6,671 bases of DNA from UBA8231 sp964512165 (GTDB taxonomy: Bacteria; Latescibacterota; UBA2968; UBA8231), in contig CAZEHQ010000234.1 of the NCBI GenBank assembly GCA_964512165.1, positions 1 to 6,671 of the forward strand, in the 5' to 3' direction. Made by a program: the position numbers and the translations under genes. Below are positions 1 through 5,932 of the stretch, piece after piece. Within the stretch, counting starts at the first letter, position 1. Every line of letters begins with the position of its first letter. Below the pieces are notes generated by a model. It did no database searches. It worked only from the letters and a program-made list of their open reading frames with translations, and was not told where the DNA came from.

Positions 1-86
1 CCCCCCCCCCCCCCGCGGGCTTGCGAACCCACCCCGCCCCCCCGCGCCGGCCCCGCCCCGGGCGCGCCGGCCCGCCCCGGCGCCGC
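1..86. other. Extremely GC-rich intergenic tract with C-homopolymer and imperfect 20-bp tandem repeat
   Basis: This stretch lies downstream of the lyase gene. It opens with 14 consecutive C and is almost pure G+C after about position 35. A unit of about 17-18 bp beginning GCGCCGGCCC occurs at 44-61 and again, one C shorter, at 64-80. Read on the minus strand, the direction of transcription of the lyase, the tract is a series of G runs of three to seven bases, compatible with G-quadruplex folding. No gene is visible. The homopolymer at the very edge could also be a sequencing or assembly artefact at a contig end. Confidence 0.5.
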
Positions 87-113
87 CCGCAGGAGGGATC
101 AGGCCTCCTGCGG
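87..113 (-). terminator. Perfect 10-bp inverted repeat with the lyase stop codon in its loop (possible terminator-like hairpin)
   Basis: Bases 87-96 (CCGCAGGAGG) are the exact reverse complement of 104-113 (CCTCCTGCGG), separated by a 7-base loop. On the minus strand the first arm encodes the last residues of the lyase (Pro-Gln-Glu-Ala) and its TGA stop codon (101-99) lies in the loop. The stem is strong, but no T-tract follows; instead there is a G-rich stretch. It could therefore be a terminator without a U-run, a 3'-end stability or pausing element, or a structure acting on translation termination. The inverted repeat is seen directly. Its function is inference. Confidence 0.45.
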
Positions 114-971
114 CGTGTACCTCGCCTCCCAGGCCCGCGCCTCGGGAAAGCCGATCAGCTCGTCCAGCTCCGCGAAATCGGACATCTCCTCGGCCACCGC
201 CCGCGTCGTTCCATCCTCCTTCAACGCCCTGAGCGTCTTCTGGATCGAGCGGATGCAGCCGAGAATCAGGGAGTGCGGATACGCCGCGATCCTGAACCCT
301 ATCTCCTGCAACTCCGCCGTCGACAGGAAGGGCGTCTTCCCGCCCTCGATCAGGTTCGCCATCGTCGGGACGCCGAAGGAACCCGCCGCGGCCTTCAGCT
401 CCTCCACCGTTCTCGGCGCCTCGAGAAAGACGACGTCCGCCCCGGCCCGCTCGTAGAGCTTCCCCCGCTCCACTGCCTCCTCCAGCCCCAGGACGGCGAT
501 GGCGTCGGTCCGCGCGACGATCAGGAAGTCGTCGCTGCGCCGGGAATGGGCGGCCGCCTCGACCTTGAGCGCCATCTCCTGCGCCCCGATCAGCCGCTTG
601 CCGGGGGTGTGGCCGCATTTCTTCGGCATCTCCTGGTCCTCGATCTGGATCGCCTGGGCGCCGGCCTGCTCGTACTCCTGGACGGTGCGGCGCATGTTGA
701 GGGCGTTCCCGTACCCGGTGTCGCCGTCGGCGAGGACGGGCAGTTCGACGCAGCGGACCAGGTTGTGGACCCGCTCCAGCATCTCGGAGAACGTGGCCAG
801 CCCGGCGTCGGGCAGCCCGACGTGGGACGCCACGTGGGCGTAGCCGCCGAGATAGACGGCCTCGAAGCCGGCCCGCTCGATGAGCCGGGCCGAGATCATG
901 TCGTAGCAGCACGGGGCGACCAGGATCCGGTCGCGGGCCAGCAGTTGCTTGAGTGTGGTCCGGTTCGCCAT
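99..971 (-). CDS. Isocitrate lyase/PEP mutase superfamily C-C lyase (methylisocitrate/dimethylmalate lyase or oxaloacetate decarboxylase type)
   Basis: A 290-residue cytoplasmic enzyme of the ICL/PEPM TIM-barrel superfamily, whose members cleave or form C-C (sometimes P-C) bonds next to a carboxylate using Mg2+. Seen: substrate-loop YLGGYAHVAS at 40-49; GLPDAGL at 52-58; metal-binding DGDTGYGN at 82-89; IEDQ at 110-113; active-site loop KKCGH at 117-121, with Cys119; ARTDA at 153-157; and NLIEGGKTP at 206-214. The Cys in KKCGH argues for a lyase or decarboxylase rather than PEP mutase, which lacks it. The length is typical of the short (PrpB-size) branch, not long isocitrate lyases. The loop following KKCGH and the NLIEGG segment look more like dimethylmalate lyase or oxaloacetate decarboxylase than classical PrpB, but the substrate cannot be fixed. 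No prpC/prpD neighbours are visible. The ATG at 971 is chosen over the in-frame ATG at 1016 because 1016 lies inside the predicted promoter spacer and precedes a non-conserved Pro/Gly-rich stretch. A weak GAGG lies 4 nt before the ATG at 971. Confidence 0.88.
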   Translation of the reverse strand: MANRTTLKQLLARDRILVAPCCYDMISARLIERAGFEAVYLGGYAHVASHVGLPDAGLATFSEMLERVHNLVRCVELPVLADGDTGYGNALNMRRTVQEYEQAGAQAIQIEDQEMPKKCGHTPGKRLIGAQEMALKVEAAAHSRRSDDFLIVARTDAIAVLGLEEAVERGKLYERAGADVVFLEAPRTVEELKAAAGSFGVPTMANLIEGGKTPFLSTAELQEIGFRIAAYPHSLILGCIRSIQKTLRALKEDGTTRAVAEEMSDFAELDELIGFPEARAWEARYTPQEA

Positions 972-1001
972 GGGGCCTCGGATCGGGATCGGGGGTGGGC
1001 C

Positions 1002-1030
1002 ATTATCGCCGGTCATCCCCGAGCGGGCAA
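1002..1030 (-). promoter_or_regulatory. Sigma70-type promoter for the lyase gene
   Basis: On the minus strand a -35 hexamer TTGCCC (1030-1025, 4 of 6 matches to TTGACA) is followed by exactly 17 bases and then a -10 hexamer GATAAT (1007-1002, 5 of 6 matches to TATAAT). Transcription would start near 995, giving a leader of roughly 24 nt to the ATG at 971. The GATAAT stands out in otherwise very GC-rich DNA. It suggests that the lyase gene is transcribed on its own, independently of the TPR/jelly-roll gene upstream. Predicted by eye only. Confidence 0.55.
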
Positions 1031-1236
1031 GAGTCCGTGAGCCGGATCTTCACCGCGATCGACCATGGCATGACGCGGCGGCACTGGAAGCAGTGGAGGC
1101 GCCACGTCGGTGTGGAGCTCGACACGATCCGCCTCGTTCCGGGCCGCGGGAGTCCCGGAGCAGTTCGCCGAGGACTATCCGGACCTTCTGCAGTCGGCAT
1201 TGGCCGTGCGCGGTCTCGACTGAACGGCCGGACGCT
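1031..1236 (+). other. Intergenic stretch with a possible decayed plus-strand coding fragment and a weak inverted repeat
   Basis: This is the remainder of the gap between the TPR/jelly-roll gene and the lyase promoter. No intact gene is convincing here. On the plus strand, one frame from the ATG at 1070 reads as a protein-like stretch (HWKQWRRHVGVELDTIRLVP). A +1 shift near 1135-1150 would join it to a second protein-like stretch (PEQFAEDYPDLLQSALAV, then a TGA at 1221-1223). This could be a frameshifted remnant of a short gene, or chance in GC-rich DNA. GGCCGT (1202-1207) and ACGGCC (1224-1229) form a 6-bp inverted repeat with a 16-nt loop just downstream of the TPR/jelly-roll stop codon. 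It has no T-tract and is weak as a terminator. Confidence 0.2.
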
Positions 1237-3102
1237 CTAGAAGAAGCGGCTCCAGAAGCTCCGTTTCACCTCGCCGCCGCGATTGACCAGGTAGCGGTCG
1301 AGGTTCTCTTCCCCGGTGGGCTGCACTACCTGGATCAGGCCGTACACACCTCCCATGTCCGCTCCGTCGTACACGTAGATCGCCACCGTATTCTCGCCGT
1401 CGCGCACCACCTGGCTGCTGATGTCGAGGATGAACGGCCGGTCCCGCACGTGGTGCTGACCGATCAGATGGCCGTTGACGTACACATAGGCGTCTCTGTC
1501 CACCCCGCCGAAGGCCAGATGCACGGGCCGGCCCTCCTCCGCATCCACCATGAACCGGGTCCGGTACCAGGCCCCCTCGTCGTATGGGTAGCCCTGGTCT
1601 TCCCAGGCCTGTCCGATGCTGATAACCGTCCACTGCGAATCGTCGTAGTCCGGGTCGGCGTACTGGCGACGCCGCTGAGGGTTCATCGTCCCCACGTCGA
1701 GACGGAATCTCCACTCCATGGGCACCTCGGCCACCATCTGGTGGGGATAGGGGACCCGCGGGGGGCGGTTCGCGTACTTCTCATACCGCGTGAGGTGTAC
1801 GAGGTACGGCCGGTCACCTCTCCTGTATACCGAGTGCATGCGCCCACCCCGATTGGCCGCGTAGTAGCCGATATCTACCTCCTCCGTGGGCTGATGCACG
1901 TTGATCAGGCCGTACACCCCTCCCATGTTGGCCCCGTCGTAGACATAGAGGGCCACGACGTTCTCCCCATCGCGCACCACGTGGTCGCTGACATCGAGAA
2001 TGAACGGGAGATCCCATGAGTGGTGCTGGCCAGCAAGCCGGCCGTTGACATACACGAAAGCGTCGTTGTCCACGCCGCCGAAAGCCATGAGCACCGGCCG
2101 CACGGAGTCGGCGGCCACGGTGATGGTGGTCCGGTACCAGGCTCCCGCGTCGTAACCGGCGTATCCCTGGTCTTCCCAGGCCCGTCCGATGGAGATGATC
2201 GACCAGTCGGTATCGCCGAATCCCGGGGCGGAGTAGGCGTGGCGTTGCGGATGCGGGTCGTCCACCTCGAGGCGGAACTTCCAGTGCAAGGGCACCTCGG
2301 CCACCTCCTCATAGGAGTAGGGGACCACCACGGGCGTATTGGCGTACTCGTAGTATCGCTGATCGGAGGTGGGTGAGGTCCGGGACAAAACCCTGATGGC
2401 ACTTTTCGTCGCCCGCAGCTGGGCCTCCGCCTGCTGCCGGAGGAGGGACTTTGCCGCCGCGTAGTTCCGGAGATCCTTCTGGTTCTGCCGGAGGGACTCG
2501 ACATTGAAGAGCAGGACCCCGCCCGCATCTGTCCCCGCCTGGATCTGCCGGAGGAGGGAATCTACCACTGCCTGCGCTGGGGACACTTGTCCGTGTTCGT
2601 TCCGTTGCTCCAGGGCTTCGATCGCGCGCCGGAGGGCCTTCGCCTGGCCATGCCGGAGGCGGGAACTTGCCGCAGCCTGCTCCAGAAGATCCTTGAGTTC
2701 GTGAAGTGCCAAGGAGTCGTCAACGACGGTCAGGGAAGTCCGCTCTTCCAAGGTGTCCTGCCGGCGGCTGGCGGACCTCAGGTTGCGCGCCGCTTCCACT
2801 CCTGCCTGCGGCTCCTCCGGGTACTCTTCGATCACGGCCTCGTAGCTCTCGCGCGCCCGGGCCAGGCCCAGCTTCTCCTGGCACACCCCGATGCGCAGTT
2901 GCGCCCGCGCGGCCAGGCTGTCGGTTCCCTCACCCTTCTCATGGGCCTCGATCACCTGCTCGTACAGGCGGATGGCCTCCTCCAGACTGCCCTCGCCCTT
3001 CTCCTGCATGAGGGCCGCCTGATAGGTCTCCTCCACCGTACCGGCAGGCACGCAGTCGGCGGTCAGCAGCAGGCCGAGGAGAGCCGCGGCAGCAGGTTTC
3101 AT
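1237..3102 (-). CDS. Exported protein: TPR-like segment, coiled coil and two tandem GH2 sugar-binding-type jelly-roll domains
   Basis: 621 residues from the ATG at 3102, chosen because a strong GGAGGT sits 5 nt upstream and a signal peptide follows at once (hydrophobic core about residues 4-15, AAAALLGLLLTA). The Cys after the core lies in LTADC, a poor lipobox, so signal peptidase I processing is more likely than lipidation. Residues about 23-110 are TPR-like (EEAIRLYEQVIEAH, AARAQLRIGVCQEKLG, SYEAVIEEYPEEP), in the style of short-TPR exported proteins of Acidobacteria or Gemmatimonadota. Residues about 125-240 are charged, Leu/Gln/Arg-rich and probably long helices or coiled coil. Residues 249-420 and 439-610 are two homologous beta-rich domains with GH2 N-terminal (galactose-binding-like) hallmarks: a W-x-F/Y strand, GAWYRT, AFGGVD, VYVNG, GQHH, PFILD, VRDGEN, VYDGA and MGGVYGLI. 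The GH2 immunoglobulin-like and catalytic barrel domains are absent, so carbohydrate or surface binding, not hydrolysis, is the likeliest role. That role is inference. An 11-bp-period direct repeat upstream may be its operator. Confidence 0.85.
   Translation of the reverse strand: MKPAAAALLGLLLTADCVPAGTVEETYQAALMQEKGEGSLEEAIRLYEQVIEAHEKGEGTDSLAARAQLRIGVCQEKLGLARARESYEAVIEEYPEEPQAGVEAARNLRSASRRQDTLEERTSLTVVDDSLALHELKDLLEQAAASSRLRHGQAKALRRAIEALEQRNEHGQVSPAQAVVDSLLRQIQAGTDAGGVLLFNVESLRQNQKDLRNYAAAKSLLRQQAEAQLRATKSAIRVLSRTSPTSDQRYYEYANTPVVVPYSYEEVAEVPLHWKFRLEVDDPHPQRHAYSAPGFGDTDWSIISIGRAWEDQGYAGYDAGAWYRTTITVAADSVRPVLMAFGGVDNDAFVYVNGRLAGQHHSWDLPFILDVSDHVVRDGENVVALYVYDGANMGGVYGLINVHQPTEEVDIGYYAANRGGRMHSVYRRGDRPYLVHLTRYEKYANRPPRVPYPHQMVAEVPMEWRFRLDVGTMNPQRRRQYADPDYDDSQWTVISIGQAWEDQGYPYDEGAWYRTRFMVDAEEGRPVHLAFGGVDRDAYVYVNGHLIGQHHVRDRPFILDISSQVVRDGENTVAIYVYDGADMGGVYGLIQVVQPTGEENLDRYLVNRGGEVKRSFWSRFF
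1273..1788 (-). repeat. Intragenic tandem duplication, copy B (C-terminal jelly-roll domain)
   Basis: Encodes residues 439-610 of the exported protein, from RYEKYAN to VNRGG. It aligns with copy A at a constant offset of 190 codons (570 bp), with only one single-codon insertion compensated by a single-codon deletion. Similarity is visible at DNA level: GATCAGGCCGTACAC occurs at 1333-1347 here and at 1903-1917 in copy A. Most differences look conservative (VYVNGHLIGQHH against VYVNGRLAGQHH), which fits a duplication kept under protein-level selection. Confidence 0.9.
1843..2358 (-). repeat. Intragenic tandem duplication, copy A (first jelly-roll domain)
   Basis: Encodes residues 249-420 of the exported protein, from RYYEYAN to ANRGG. 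It is the partner of the copy at 1273-1788. The two are joined by an 18-residue linker (residues 421-438) containing RRGDRPYLVHL. Each copy ends with an NRGG motif, so the repeating unit includes this tail rather than only the jelly-roll core. Confidence 0.9.
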
Positions 3103-3107
3103 GATGG

Positions 3108-3113
3108 ACCTCC
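3108..3113 (-). promoter_or_regulatory. Strong Shine-Dalgarno site of the TPR/jelly-roll gene
   Basis: On the minus strand GGAGGT ends 5 nt before the ATG at 3102. It is the only near-consensus ribosome binding site among the five genes. It fixes the start at this ATG rather than at the ATG 35 codons upstream, which would place Arg/Pro-rich sequence before the signal peptide. Confidence 0.8.
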
Positions 3114-3179
3114 GGGTTCGGGTGGGCGGATGCGCGTCGTCAGGCTCACCCGCAAACCTGCGGACCGGGGCGATCCGGG

Positions 3180-3219
3180 TTGTCACGGAAATGTCATGGA
3201 AGTGCAAATAGGTTGTACT
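3180..3219. promoter_or_regulatory. Direct repeats with 11-bp period, Pho-box-like (candidate operator of an OmpR/PhoB-type regulator)
   Basis: TGTCACGGAAA (3181-3191) is followed immediately by TGTCATGGAAG (3192-3202), 9 of 11 bases identical. Weaker units in the same 11-bp phase begin TGCAAA (3203) and TGTACT (3214). Direct repeats of this period are the usual binding mode of OmpR/PhoB-family regulators, and the E. coli Pho box consists of CTGTCAT-like heptamers separated by 4 bp. The heptamers here, TTGTCAC and ATGTCAT separated by 4 bp, are a good match. The site lies between the response-regulator gene and the TPR/jelly-roll gene, 78 bp before the latter's start, an ordinary operator distance. 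On the coding strand the repeats read in the opposite orientation to the classical Pho box. A weak TTGCAC-N17-GACAAC promoter-like pair overlaps them on the minus strand. Confidence 0.4.
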
Positions 3220-3241
3220 GCCGTGCCCGGCGGCCCAGGCT

Positions 3242-3922
3242 CTACTCCACGAAGCGGTACCCCACCCCGTGTACCGTGAGCAGGTGGCGCGGGCGGGCGG
3301 CGTCGGCCTCCAGGCAGCTCCGCAGCTCGGCGATGTGGTTATCCACCGTGCGCGTGGTGGGGTAGACCTCGTAGCCCCAAACCTGCTGGAGGATCTGTGC
3401 CCTCGTCAGGGTGCGGCCCCCGCTCTCCCACAGCAGACGCAGCACCCCGAAGGCCTTGGGGGACAGGTGCACGGTGCGGCCGTCCACGGTCGCCTCGTGG
3501 CGGTCGAAGTCGACCCGCGCCGGTCCGAACTCCAGCACCGCCCCGGCCGCGGCCTCCGGCTCGCCCCGTCGCAGGACCGCCTTGATGCGGGCCATCAACT
3601 CGCGGACCCCCACCGGCTTGGTGACGTAGTCGTCGGCCCCCAGCTCCAGGCCCAGGACCTTGTCCACCTCTTCACCGCGGGCCGTGAGCATGATGATGGG
3701 GGTCGCCGATCCCCGGGCGCGCAGGCGGCGGCAGACCTCGTATCCATCCATGGTGGGCAGGACCACGTCGAGAAGGATCAGGTCCGGCTTGATGGCCAGG
3801 GCCCGCTCCAGCCCTTCGGCGCCATCGGCCACCGCCTCGGCCTCGTGGCCCTCGTAGATCAGGTTGTCGACCAGCACGCGGGCGATGGCCGCCTCGTCCT
3901 CCACGACCAGGATTCTAGGCAT
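3242..3922 (-). CDS. OmpR/PhoB-family two-component response regulator
   Basis: A 226-residue cytoplasmic DNA-binding regulator. Receiver domain about 2-118: acidic pocket E8/D9, phosphoacceptor D52 in LILLDVVLPTMDG, T80 in MLTARG, K102 in VTKPVGVRELM. A short Glu/Ala linker follows, then a winged-helix domain about 128-226 with the family signature LSPKAFGVLRLL, LTRAQILQQVWGY, TRTVDNHIAELR and the C-terminal HLLTVHGVGYRF. All catalytic residues are present and the length is normal for the family, so it should be functional. Its ATG overlaps the 3' end of the kinase gene by 8 nt (ATGCCTAG, 3922-3915), so translation is probably coupled. Its own ribosome binding site is weak. Targets are unknown. 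The nearest candidate is the direct-repeat site at 3180-3219 ahead of the next gene. PhoB is one possible identity, but OmpR-family subgroups cannot be separated by eye. Confidence 0.95.
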   Translation of the reverse strand: MPRILVVEDEAAIARVLVDNLIYEGHEAEAVADGAEGLERALAIKPDLILLDVVLPTMDGYEVCRRLRARGSATPIIMLTARGEEVDKVLGLELGADDYVTKPVGVRELMARIKAVLRRGEPEAAAGAVLEFGPARVDFDRHEATVDGRTVHLSPKAFGVLRLLWESGGRTLTRAQILQQVWGYEVYPTTRTVDNHIAELRSCLEADAARPRHLLTVHGVGYRFVE

Positions 3923-5879
3923 GGTCCGTGTCCCCGTCGTGGAGCGGGAAGTACAGGCGGAAGACGCTGCCTCCGCCCGGCCGGTTGGCGGCCTCCACCC
4001 GGCCTCCATGGGCTTCGACCACGTTTCGGACCAGGGACAAGCCCAGGCCGGTCCCTGCCGTGCTGGCGGCGTTGGCCCCCCGGTGGAACTGCTCGAAGAT
4101 GCGCTTCTCCTCGCCCGCGGGGAGGCCGATGCCGCGGTCGGCCACCTCCACCAGCACCTCGGCTTCGCGCTGCTCCACGGCCACGCGGACGGCCTTTGGC
4201 CCGGGCGAGTACTTGACGGCGTTGCCCAGGATATTGGCCACCGCGCCTTCCACCGCCTCCTGGTCGGCCAGTACCGGGGGCAGCGGATCGGCGATCTCCT
4301 TCTCCACCTCGAAGCCCTCGGCGGCGAACAGTCCGCTGAATGTCTCCAGGGCCGCCCGGGCCGCCTCCCCGAGGTCGCAGGGCCGGCGCTGGTAGGTCCG
4401 GTCGCCGCGCTCGATGCGGGAAAAGTCGAGGACATTGTCCACGAGGCGGGACAGGCGCCGGCTCTCATGCAGGAGGGTGGTCAGGTAGTCCCGCATCTGC
4501 CGGTCCGACCGGTGGCGGCCCAACAGCAGGGTCTCGGCGTACATGCGGATGGTGGTGAGCGGCGTGCGCAACTCGTGCGATACATTGGCGACGAACTCCG
4601 ACCGCACGCGGGCCACCTGCACCTCGCGGCCGGCGTCGCGCAGGATCAGGAGCCCGCCCAGGACCACGGACACGGCCAGGGCGAAGATGCCGCCGCCCAC
4701 CAGCCAGTTGCGCGTGTGATAGTACCCGGTGGCCGCGGTGGTGTCGGGGGCCCAGATGCCGACCCGCACCCGGTCCATCCAGCGGCTGGCCGGACCCGTC
4801 TCGTGGATCGTCTCCCGGTGGCCGGCCGCAAAGGCGGGTTCGGCGTCGGCGTCGAAGAGGGCGAGGGCATACCCCCGGTCCTCCAGTCCCGCCACCTGCT
4901 CCCGCACCAGGCCGGTGAGCGCCTCCCAGTCGAAGAGGATGCCCACCGCGCCGCCTCCCTCGACCGCATCCAGGAGCATGAGGAAACTTGTCCCGTCCTC
5001 GCCCGCTCTGGACAGGTAACCCCGCTCCCGGGCCGTATCCCACCGGGCCTCCACCAAGGGGCCGAATCGCTGCGCGAAGTCCAGGGCTTCCTCGATCAGG
5101 CTCAACCTCTCCAGCAGGACGGGCCGGTCCTCCATCTCCGCCAGCCGGCCCTCGGCCAGGGCGCGGACCTCCTGCAGGGCCTGCCCGCAGCCGGCGTAGA
5201 GGGGATAGCGGCCCTGGAGCAGGGCCTCTGTCCAGGCCACCAGACTCGCCTGGGCCCGCGGCGGCGCGGCATGGCGGCCCAGGCGCAGATGGCTCAGGGT
5301 GACGGGATGGGCCCCGTCGGCGTCGAAGACGTGGCCGTGGAGGGCGACCAGCCTGCGGTGCGCCTCCTCGGCCGTGGCCTCGTCCTTCCCTTCGAGAGCG
5401 CAGCGGGAGAGGGCGTTGAGGGCTTCGGCTTCCTCCCCGGGACTGGCGGCCTCCTTCCAGGCCTGGTCGTAGAGCCGTGCGGCACCGGCCCAGTCCCGGC
5501 GGCCGAACTCGCGTTCTTCGGCCTTCTCCATCTGCGCCGCGAAGGCCGCCCGGGGCTCCTGCAGGCGCAGAGGCCGGACCGACGGGTGGCGCAGCACGCC
5601 CGCGGCATCGACGACGAAGATCTGGGCGATCTCGGAAAAGCCCGCGTACCGGCGCGGGTCCATGCCGCCTTCCTCCACATAGGCGGCCAGGAGCTGGGCG
5701 CGGCTCTGCATGACGCGGTCGAAGGCGTCCTGGGCCAGCCCGGCCTTGGAGCGCAACTCCCGCAGCACACTCTCCCGGACATCGCTCAGGGAGCGCACGC
5801 TCAGGAAGGCCAGCAGGGAGGCCGGCAGCAGGATGGAGAGGAAGTAGAGGACTACCCAGCGAAAGCCGAGGCGCGTCAT
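3915..5879 (-). CDS. Membrane sensor histidine kinase with a large extracytoplasmic domain containing a TPR-like segment
   Basis: 654 residues. Membrane segments at about 7-28 and 391-413 enclose an extracytoplasmic region of about 360 residues. That region has a membrane-proximal helix, a possible cache/PAS-like strand set (IAQIFVVDAAGVLRHPS, 84-100), a TPR-like helical stretch at about 117-200 (DWAGAARLYDQAWKEAASPG and following) and a second beta-containing part (FLMLLDAVEGGGAVGILFDW, 299-318). The cytoplasmic part has no clear HAMP or PAS domain. HisKA follows with SHELRTPLTTIRMY and phosphoacceptor H435. The ATPase domain has an N-box around N549-N553, G1 DRGIGLP at 581-587, F-box IFEQFH at 594-599 and G2 GTGLGLSL at 609-616. 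All motifs are intact. It should phosphorylate the overlapping downstream regulator. The ATG at 5879 is chosen because the first membrane helix starts directly after it. An in-frame GTG four codons upstream is possible, and neither has a good ribosome binding site. The ligand is unknown. Confidence 0.93.
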   Translation of the reverse strand: MTRLGFRWVVLYFLSILLPASLLAFLSVRSLSDVRESVLRELRSKAGLAQDAFDRVMQSRAQLLAAYVEEGGMDPRRYAGFSEIAQIFVVDAAGVLRHPSVRPLRLQEPRAAFAAQMEKAEEREFGRRDWAGAARLYDQAWKEAASPGEEAEALNALSRCALEGKDEATAEEAHRRLVALHGHVFDADGAHPVTLSHLRLGRHAAPPRAQASLVAWTEALLQGRYPLYAGCGQALQEVRALAEGRLAEMEDRPVLLERLSLIEEALDFAQRFGPLVEARWDTARERGYLSRAGEDGTSFLMLLDAVEGGGAVGILFDWEALTGLVREQVAGLEDRGYALALFDADAEPAFAAGHRETIHETGPASRWMDRVRVGIWAPDTTAATGYYHTRNWLVGGGIFALAVSVVLGGLLILRDAGREVQVARVRSEFVANVSHELRTPLTTIRMYAETLLLGRHRSDRQMRDYLTTLLHESRRLSRLVDNVLDFSRIERGDRTYQRRPCDLGEAARAALETFSGLFAAEGFEVEKEIADPLPPVLADQEAVEGAVANILGNAVKYSPGPKAVRVAVEQREAEVLVEVADRGIGLPAGEEKRIFEQFHRGANAASTAGTGLGLSLVRNVVEAHGGRVEAANRPGGGSVFRLYFPLHDGDTDHA

Positions 5880-5918
5880 GAGGGCTGGCACGAGCGGCGG
5901 GCGCGGTGCTTGCGCCGG

Positions 5919-5932
5919 CTGCCGGGCGGCAG
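5919..5932 (-). terminator. GC-rich inverted repeat directly after the SDR stop codon
   Basis: On the minus strand CTGCC-GCCC-GGCAG begins at the base after the TGA stop (5935-5933). It has a 5-bp stem with a 4-nt loop, or 6 bp with a 2-nt loop. It occupies the left part of the 53-nt gap before the kinase start. There is no T-tract, so it is at most a weak terminator or an attenuating or stability hairpin between the SDR and the two-component genes. Short GC-rich inverted repeats also arise by chance in DNA this rich in G+C. Confidence 0.22.

Noticed and set aside
949..2019. 356-residue plus-strand open frame across the intergenic gap and the jelly-roll repeats
   Set aside because: It has internally repeated His/Val-rich sequence because it is the antisense reading of the duplicated jelly-roll domains. 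It has no domain or ribosome binding site of its own.
1237..3102. A beta-galactosidase or other GH2 enzyme
   Set aside because: Only the sugar-binding-type jelly roll is present, in two copies. There is no Ig-like sandwich, no TIM barrel and no acid/base or nucleophile Glu motif.
3180..3208. Plus-strand promoter (TTGTCA followed by TGCAAA) driving antisense transcription into the regulator gene
   Set aside because: The -35 is good, but no acceptable -10 lies at 16-18 bp, and the TTGTCA is better explained as part of the 11-bp direct repeats.
3219..3241. GC-rich pairing (GCCG/CGGC) just after the response-regulator stop as a terminator
   Set aside because: The stem is only about 4 bp, no T-tract follows, and it is not distinguishable from chance in this composition.
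3242..4468. 408-residue minus-strand frame fusing extra sequence to the response regulator
   Set aside because: The N-terminal extension is an out-of-frame reading of the kinase gene. The regulator starts at the ATG at 3922, immediately before the receiver domain.
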